A DNA stretch of 64,000 nt from Mycolicibacterium insubricum (lineage in GTDB: Bacteria > Actinomycetota > Actinomycetes > Mycobacteriales > Mycobacteriaceae), in the NCBI RefSeq assembly GCF_010731615.1, contig NZ_AP022618.1, forward strand, positions 3,472,001 to 3,536,000, written 5' to 3'. Of this stretch, positions 59,436-64,000 are shown piece by piece (the stretch's first letter is position 1; every line of letters begins with the position of its first letter). The position numbers and the translations under genes were made by a program. The notes under the pieces were generated by a model. The model was given only the letters and a program-made list of their open reading frames with translations, made no database searches and was not told where the DNA came from.

Positions 59436-61547
59436 TCACGCGGGCCGGTGGATCACCAGGGGCAACACCGCCTTGGCTCCGGCGTCGCGCAGGTGCGCAG
59501 CGGCGACGGTGACCGGCCACCCGGTCGAGGTCACGTCGGCGACCAGCAGCACCGTCCGCCCGGACACCGCGTCCAGCAGGGCGCCGTCGACGCCGATCGC
59601 CGTACGCCAGTACGCGGCCTGCTCGGCGCCGGCGGCGTCGCGCCCCGGTGGCGTCCCGGCGGCCACCGGTATGACCGTCCGCGGCAGCCGGCCGACCTCG
59701 GCGATCCGGTCGGTGACCGGGCCCACCGGCGTCTGCGATGCGGTGAGCTGCAGGGACACCGCGACTTCGGGGCGGGCGATCCACTCCGAGCGCCACCGAC
59801 CGAGCACGCCGACGGCGGCCTCGGCGAGCTCTGCGATGGCACCGGGATTCCCGGCGGTAGCGGCCGGGATCACCCCGGTCCATTCCGGGGCGTCGGCGTG
59901 CACGAGTACCCGGCCCGGTTCGGCTGCCAGTTGCGCGGGGATCTTGCCGCGGGCGCCGAACGCACCGCCCGGCCACATCTTGCGCGGTTCCAACACGGTG
60001 GCGTTGGCCCGCAAGGTGCGGGCGACGGTGCGGGTGAGGTCGTCGTCGGCGGGTTCGGCCAGCCCGTCGGGAACCCGGCCCAGGCAGACCGAGCACCGTC
60101 CGCACGGCTGCTCCCGGGGGTCGTCCAGCGAGGCGGTGAGCAGCTGCATCAGGCACTGCTTCCCGTGCGTGTAGGCGGCCATGATGTCGGCTTCGCGGCG
60201 CCGCGTCGCGACGATGCCGGCGTAGTGCTCGGCGTCGTAGTGCCACGGCGTCCCGGTGACCCGCCAGCCGCCGTCGACCCGCTCGACCGCACCGTCGACG
60301 GCGAGCTGTTTGAGCATCAGGTCGACCCGGGTGCGCCGGATTCCGGTGGCGGCCTCCAGCGCGACCGCCGACGCCGGCTGGTCGCCGGTCTGCGACTCGT
60401 CGGCCAGCGCGGCCAGCAGGCCCTGCATTTGGTCGGGGTCGGGGATGGTGGCGGTGGCGAAGTAGTCCCAGACGCCGGTGTCGGACTCCGACGGCAGCAG
60501 CACCACCGTCGCGTTGTCGATGGCGCGGCCGGCCCGGCCGACCTGCTGGTAGTAGCTGACCGGTGAAGGCGGCGAACCGATGTGCACGACGAAGCCCAAG
60601 TCGGGTTTGTCGAAACCCATACCGAGCGCCGAGGTGGCGATCAGCGCCTTGATCCGGTTGTCGCGCAACGCATCTTCGCACCCGGCGCGGGTATCGGCGT
60701 CGAGCTGACCGGTGTAGGCGGCGACCTTGGCGTTCGGGTGCACCGATTTGACCGCATCGACCAGGCGTTGCGCGTCGACGACGGTCAGGACATAGACGAT
60801 GCCCGATCCCGGCAGTTCGTCGAGGTGGCGGGCGACCCAGGCGTAGCGGTTCAGCGGGGACATCGAATCGAGCACGTTGAGTTGCAGTGACCGCCGCGCC
60901 AGTGGGCCGCGCAGCACCAGGGTCGCGTCGCCGAGCTGACCGGCGACGTCCGCGGTGACCCGGGCGTTGGCAGTTGCGGTGGTGGCCAGCACCGGGGTCG
61001 CCGGATTGAGCCGGGTCAGGACGTCGGCGACGCGGCGGTAGTCGGGCCGGAAGTCGTGGCCCCAGTCCGAGACCGCGTGCGCCTCGTCGATCACCAGCAG
61101 CCCCATGGTGCCTTCCAGCGCGGCGAGCACCCGTCGTCCGAACGACGGGTTGGCCAGGCGCTCCGGGCTCACCAGCAGCACGTCGATCTCCCCGTCGTGC
61201 AGACGGGCTTCGATGGTGTTCCATTCCTCGAAGTTCGACGAGTTCAGGGTGGCGGCGCGCAGGCCCGCCCGTTCCGCGGCGGCGACCTGGTCACGCATCA
61301 GCGACAGCAGCGGCGAGACGATCAGTGCCGGGCCGGCGCCCTCGGCCCGGCGGATCGCGGTTGCCACCCAGTACACCGCCGACTTGCCCCACCCGGTGGC
61401 CTGCACGACGAGTACCCGGGCGGCTGGTTCCAATAGTGCGGCGACGGCTCTCTGCTGGTCCTCGCGCAGGGTGGCGCCGGGGCCGGCGAGGGCTTCGATG
61501 ACCTCGCGGGCCCGCTGTTCGCGGGTACCGCTCAACGGTTCGGTCAC
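59436..61547 (-). CDS. RecQ-like helicase fused to a phosphoribosyltransferase-like domain
   Basis: A 703-residue protein. Residues 1-360 are a RecQ-type helicase: QATGWGKSAVYW (Walker A), VIDEAHAVSDWGHDFRPDY (DEAH) and YYQQVGRAGR (motif VI). A zinc site of the CxxCxxC kind follows (QPCGRCSVC near 500). Residues about 540-703 resemble a phosphoribosyltransferase, with VLLVADVTSTGWPVTVAAAHLRDAG; the key part is LLVADVTSTGWP, close to the PRPP loop. The join suggests nucleotide sensing or DNA repair. GTG 61547 follows GGAGGAGG. Confidence 0.83.
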   Translation of the reverse strand: MTEPLSGTREQRAREVIEALAGPGATLREDQQRAVAALLEPAARVLVVQATGWGKSAVYWVATAIRRAEGAGPALIVSPLLSLMRDQVAAAERAGLRAATLNSSNFEEWNTIEARLHDGEIDVLLVSPERLANPSFGRRVLAALEGTMGLLVIDEAHAVSDWGHDFRPDYRRVADVLTRLNPATPVLATTATANARVTADVAGQLGDATLVLRGPLARRSLQLNVLDSMSPLNRYAWVARHLDELPGSGIVYVLTVVDAQRLVDAVKSVHPNAKVAAYTGQLDADTRAGCEDALRDNRIKALIATSALGMGFDKPDLGFVVHIGSPPSPVSYYQQVGRAGRAIDNATVVLLPSESDTGVWDYFATATIPDPDQMQGLLAALADESQTGDQPASAVALEAATGIRRTRVDLMLKQLAVDGAVERVDGGWRVTGTPWHYDAEHYAGIVATRRREADIMAAYTHGKQCLMQLLTASLDDPREQPCGRCSVCLGRVPDGLAEPADDDLTRTVARTLRANATVLEPRKMWPGGAFGARGKIPAQLAAEPGRVLVHADAPEWTGVIPAATAGNPGAIAELAEAAVGVLGRWRSEWIARPEVAVSLQLTASQTPVGPVTDRIAEVGRLPRTVIPVAAGTPPGRDAAGAEQAAYWRTAIGVDGALLDAVSGRTVLLVADVTSTGWPVTVAAAHLRDAGAKAVLPLVIHRPA

Positions 61548-61660
61548 GCTGGCCTCCTCCCCTCGTAGTCCGCTCCACCCACGCTATCGGGCGGGTACGA
61601 CATCTTCGTCGCCTCGTGGGAGGACCCCCGCGCCGGCGCGATTGGTTCTACGCTCGTTCC

Positions 61661-62299
61661 ATGACGGAATCGCTGAGCCCGTGGATGCCCGCGGTCGCCC
61701 TGTCCCTGCTGCTTGTCTACGGTCTGCTCGGTTTCGGGTGGCGCAGCTGGCTGCAGTACCGGCGGACCGGTTCGTCCGGTTTGAAGGGGGTCAGCGGAGC
61801 GCTGGGCTCGGCGGAGTGGTTCGCCGGCGCCGGGTTCGCGGTCGCGATCGTGGTGGAGGTGGTTGCACCGGCGCTGCAGTGGGCCGGCGTGCTGGCGCCG
61901 ATCCCGGCCTTGGTGACGCCGTGGCTGCAGGTCACCGGGATGGTGCTGGCCGTCGTCGGCATTGCGGGCATGATCTATGCGCAGCTGGACATGGGTGCGT
62001 CCTGGCGTATCGGGATGGACCCCGCCGAGCGGACGGCGCTGGTCCGGTCCGGGGTGTTCGCGCGGGTGCGCAATCCGATCTTCACGACGATGCTGGTGTT
62101 CGGCGCCGGTATCGCGTTGGTCACCCCGAATGTGTTGGCGCTCATCGGGTTTGCTCTGCTGCTGGTGACCATCGAGATGCAGGTTCGGATGGTCGAGGAG
62201 CCGTATCTGGCGTCGGTGCACGGCGCGGACTATCACGGATACACCGCTACCGTGGGCCGGTTCGTTCCGGGCGTCGGGCGGATCCCCGACGCACAGTAA
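61661..62299 (+). CDS. Isoprenylcysteine carboxyl methyltransferase-like membrane protein
   Basis: A 212-residue membrane protein with about five hydrophobic segments and the ICMT/PEMT pattern near the C-terminus: SGVFARVRNPIFT, EEPYLASVHGADYHGY. Such proteins methylate lipids or small hydrophobic molecules using SAM, but the substrate is unknown. Corresponds to Rv2437. TACGCT lies six bases before ATG 61661, so a leaderless mRNA is likely. Confidence 0.8.
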   Translation: MTESLSPWMPAVALSLLLVYGLLGFGWRSWLQYRRTGSSGLKGVSGALGSAEWFAGAGFAVAIVVEVVAPALQWAGVLAPIPALVTPWLQVTGMVLAVVGIAGMIYAQLDMGASWRIGMDPAERTALVRSGVFARVRNPIFTTMLVFGAGIALVTPNVLALIGFALLLVTIEMQVRMVEEPYLASVHGADYHGYTATVGRFVPGVGRIPDAQ

Positions 62300-62323
62300 C
62301 CACATTGGCTCTACGCTGGCCGA

Positions 62324-63195
62324 ATGTCTTCGGTCGCGGTGGTGGGCAGCGTCAACATGGACCTGGTGTTCGACGTGACCGCCCTGCCACAGCCGGGACA
62401 GACCGTGTTGGCCGCCGATGTGCGCCGCAGTCCGGGCGGCAAGGGTGGCAACCAGGCGATCGCGGCGGCGCGGGTCGGCGCGTCGGTGGACCTGGTCGCC
62501 GCCGTCGGTGACGACGAGGCCGGCGCGGAGCTGACCGAACATCTGCGCGCCAACGGCATCGGGACCGACGGCGTGCTGCGGTTGCCCGGGACCAGCGGAA
62601 CGGCGGCCATCGTGGTGGGCGCGGCTGCATCGTCGGGAAGGGGGAGAACATAATCGTCGTCGCCCCCGGGGCCAATGCGCATCTGAGGCTGGACGACGCG
62701 GCTCTGCGTGCGATCGTCGCCGGCGCCGATGTGGTTTTGGTGCAGTTGGAGATTCCCGTCGAGACCGCGGTTGCCGCCGCACGTCAGGGTCAGCACAGCG
62801 GAGCGACGGTGATCGTCAACGCTTCCCCCGCCGGTGCCGACCCGCAGCAGCTTGCCGATCTCGCCTCGGCGGCCGACGTGGTGGTGGTCAACGACACCGA
62901 GGTTGACGAATGGCAGTGGCCGGTCCCGTATCTGGTGGTCACCCGCGGTGGCGCCGGCGTCACGCTGATCGCGGGCGAGACCGCGGTCGACGTACCTGCC
63001 ACGGCGGTCGAGCCGATCGACACCACCGGGGCCGGTGACGTGTTCGCCGGGGTGCTGGCGGCCAGCTGGTGCGCCATGGCGCCACAGGCCGCGGTGCGCC
63101 GCGCGGCAGCCGCTGGTGCGCTGGCGACGCTGATTCCGGGTGCCGGCGACTGCGCGCCGACCGCCGAGATGATCGAGGACGCGCTGAGCCGCTGA
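62324..63195 (+). pseudogene. rbsK: Ribokinase, frameshifted at a G tract
   Basis: The reading frame from ATG 62324 gives the ribokinase N-terminus (VGSVNMDLVF, GGKGGNQAIAAARVG) and stops at 62653. The rest (IVVAPGANAHL, LVQLEIPVETAV, and the anion hole and catalytic base in DTTGAGDVFAG) continues in another frame to 63195. Adding a single G to the GGGGG run at 62640-62644 restores one frame, reading GENIIVVAPGAN. So there is a one-base loss, either a real mutation or a sequencing error. The full protein would be about 290 residues, matching Rv2436. TACGCT six bases before the ATG suggests a leaderless start. Confidence 0.85.
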
Positions 63196-63249
63196 ACGTA
63201 AATCCGTTCCAGACGACACCCGATCGACCACTTCGTGGCACATGACGAT

Positions 63250-63420
63250 ATGGCCCTGAAGCGAATCACCACAACGGTGGACCAAGACGATCTCGCGCTG
63301 GTCAGGGAGCCCGCACGCCGTGAGAGCCGGTCCGTGACCGAGGGGACGCCACTTCCCACCGTGGACTTCCCTCGGCCGATCTGCGCGAATTCGCCGGGTA
63401 GCGGACTCCGGCTACAGCAC
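63250..63420 (+). pseudogene. Possible remnant of a ribbon-helix-helix antitoxin
   Basis: From ATG 63250 the reading MALKRITTTVDQDDLALV followed by REPARRESRSVTE resembles the start of VapB-type antitoxins. After about 35 residues the sequence becomes unrelated and the frame runs into the convergent nadE gene. No toxin gene is present. The stretch 63196-63411 holds nothing else I can recognise. Confidence 0.35.
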
Positions 63421-64000
63421 CTCGGGGATGTCACTCTCGATCTCGGCGAGCCAGGTGCGGGCGGACATGTCCGACGGGGCGCGCCAGTCGCCGCGCGGCG
63501 ACAGCGAACCACCGCTGGAAACCTTGGGTCCGTTGGGCATTGCCGATCGCTTGAACTGGCTGAACGAGTAGAACCGCTGCGCGAACACCTTCAGCCAGGA
63601 CCGGATCTCGGTCAGCGAGTACTGCGGCCGTTCCTCGTCGGGATAGCCTTCGGGCCACTCGCCGGCCCCCGCGTCATGCCAGGCGTGCCAGGCCAGGAAT
63701 GCGATCTTGGCCGGGCCGAATCCCCAGCGCAGCGCGTGGAACAGTGAGAAGTCCTGCAGTGCATAGGGTCCGACGACGGCCTCACTGCTCTGCACCGGGT
63801 TGTCGTCGTCGGTGGGCACCAGTTCCGGGGTGATCTCGGTGTCCAGCACGCTCTGCAGCACGTCGCTGACGTCGCTGCCGAATTCACCGTTGGCCATCAC
63901 CCACCGGATCAGGTGCTGGATCAGGGTTTTGGGCACTCCGCCGTTGACGTTGTAGTGCGACATCTGATCACCCACGCCGTAGGTACACCACCCCAGCGCC
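63412..64000 (-). CDS. nadE: Glutamine-dependent NAD synthetase, C-terminal part
   Basis: The last 195 or so residues of NadE, cut by the right edge. The sequence [23 protein letters not shown], with key parts [12 protein letters not shown] and GVPKTL, and later [21 protein letters not shown] and [27 protein letters not shown] are diagnostic of the long actinobacterial glutaminase-synthetase enzyme that makes NAD from the NadD product. Homologue of Rv2438c. The start lies beyond base 64000. Confidence 0.92.
   Translation of the reverse strand, partial: ALGWCTYGVGDQMSHYNVNGGVPKTLIQHLIRWVMANGEFGSDVSDVLQSVLDTEITPELVPTDDDNPVQSSEAVVGPYALQDFSLFHALRWGFGPAKIAFLAWHAWHDAGAGEWPEGYPDEERPQYSLTEIRSWLKVFAQRFYSFSQFKRSAMPNGPKVSSGGSLSPRGDWRAPSDMSARTWLAEIESDIPEVL

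Overview
The window is high-GC DNA from a member of the Mycobacteriaceae, most likely an environmental or fast-growing mycobacterium. From about 2.8 kb to the right edge the gene order follows, as I remember it, the M. tuberculosis block Rv2377c (mbtH) to Rv2438c (nadE). Differences from that block: mbtA, mbtI and mbtJ are not next to mbtB; rpfD, ggtB, the PE/PE_PGRS genes, lppR and eis are absent; and a sulfur locus is present between the trehalase-like gene and lepA.

Layout. (1) 0-22.4 kb, minus strand: a tightly overlapped mycobactin operon, mbtB - separate thioesterase - mbtC - mbtD - mbtE - mbtF - mbtG - mbtH. After mbtH comes a shortened, degenerate MbtB-like protein that runs off the left edge. 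Two tandem IdeR-like boxes lie upstream of mbtB. (2) 22.4-24.8 kb: an AI-2E-family membrane protein and a HemW/HemN radical-SAM protein. (3) 24.8-32.2 kb: assimilatory sulfur metabolism. nirA/sirA-cysH-sirB (plus) face the sulfate ABC transporter subI-cysT-cysW-cysA (minus). Each operon is preceded by a leaderless short ORF ending in clustered TGT cysteine codons, plus RNA hairpins: cysteine-responsive attenuators of the kind described in M. smegmatis. (4) 32.2-34.6 kb: two tiny membrane proteins and a GH15 trehalase-like hydrolase. (5) 34.6-40.4 kb: a TQxA (thioester-fold) protein on the minus strand with its own poly-cysteine leader, divergent from a plus-strand operon of a family 2A encapsulin shell, its cargo-type cysteine desulfurase with a long disordered N-terminus, cysteine synthase and serine acetyltransferase. 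This is a predicted sulfur-storing nanocompartment coupled to cysteine synthesis. (6) 40.4-48.6 kb: heme oxygenase, a PNPOx-like flavoprotein, lepA (no ATG/GTG/TTG at its conserved start), a PemK-like protein, a GNAT, and the ATP-grasp / alpha-E / transglutaminase trio. (7) 48.7-64 kb: housekeeping genes rpsT, holA, comEC, comEA, degV, octT-gpgP (methylglucose lipopolysaccharide), rsfS, nadD, VWA/MoxR, proA, a RecQ-type helicase fused to a phosphoribosyltransferase-like domain, an ICMT-like membrane protein, a frameshifted ribokinase and the C-terminal part of nadE.

How it works together. Iron supply (mycobactin, heme oxygenase) and sulfur supply (sulfate uptake, reduction, cysteine synthesis, sulfur storage) dominate the first 41 kb. 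The strongest candidate for something new is the chain of three poly-cysteine leaders, one of which sits head-to-head with the encapsulin operon and governs a TQxA protein not otherwise known as a sulfur gene. Many starts in the window look leaderless (TANNNT about 6-8 nt before ATG/GTG). I saw no tRNA, CRISPR array, insertion sequence or prophage.
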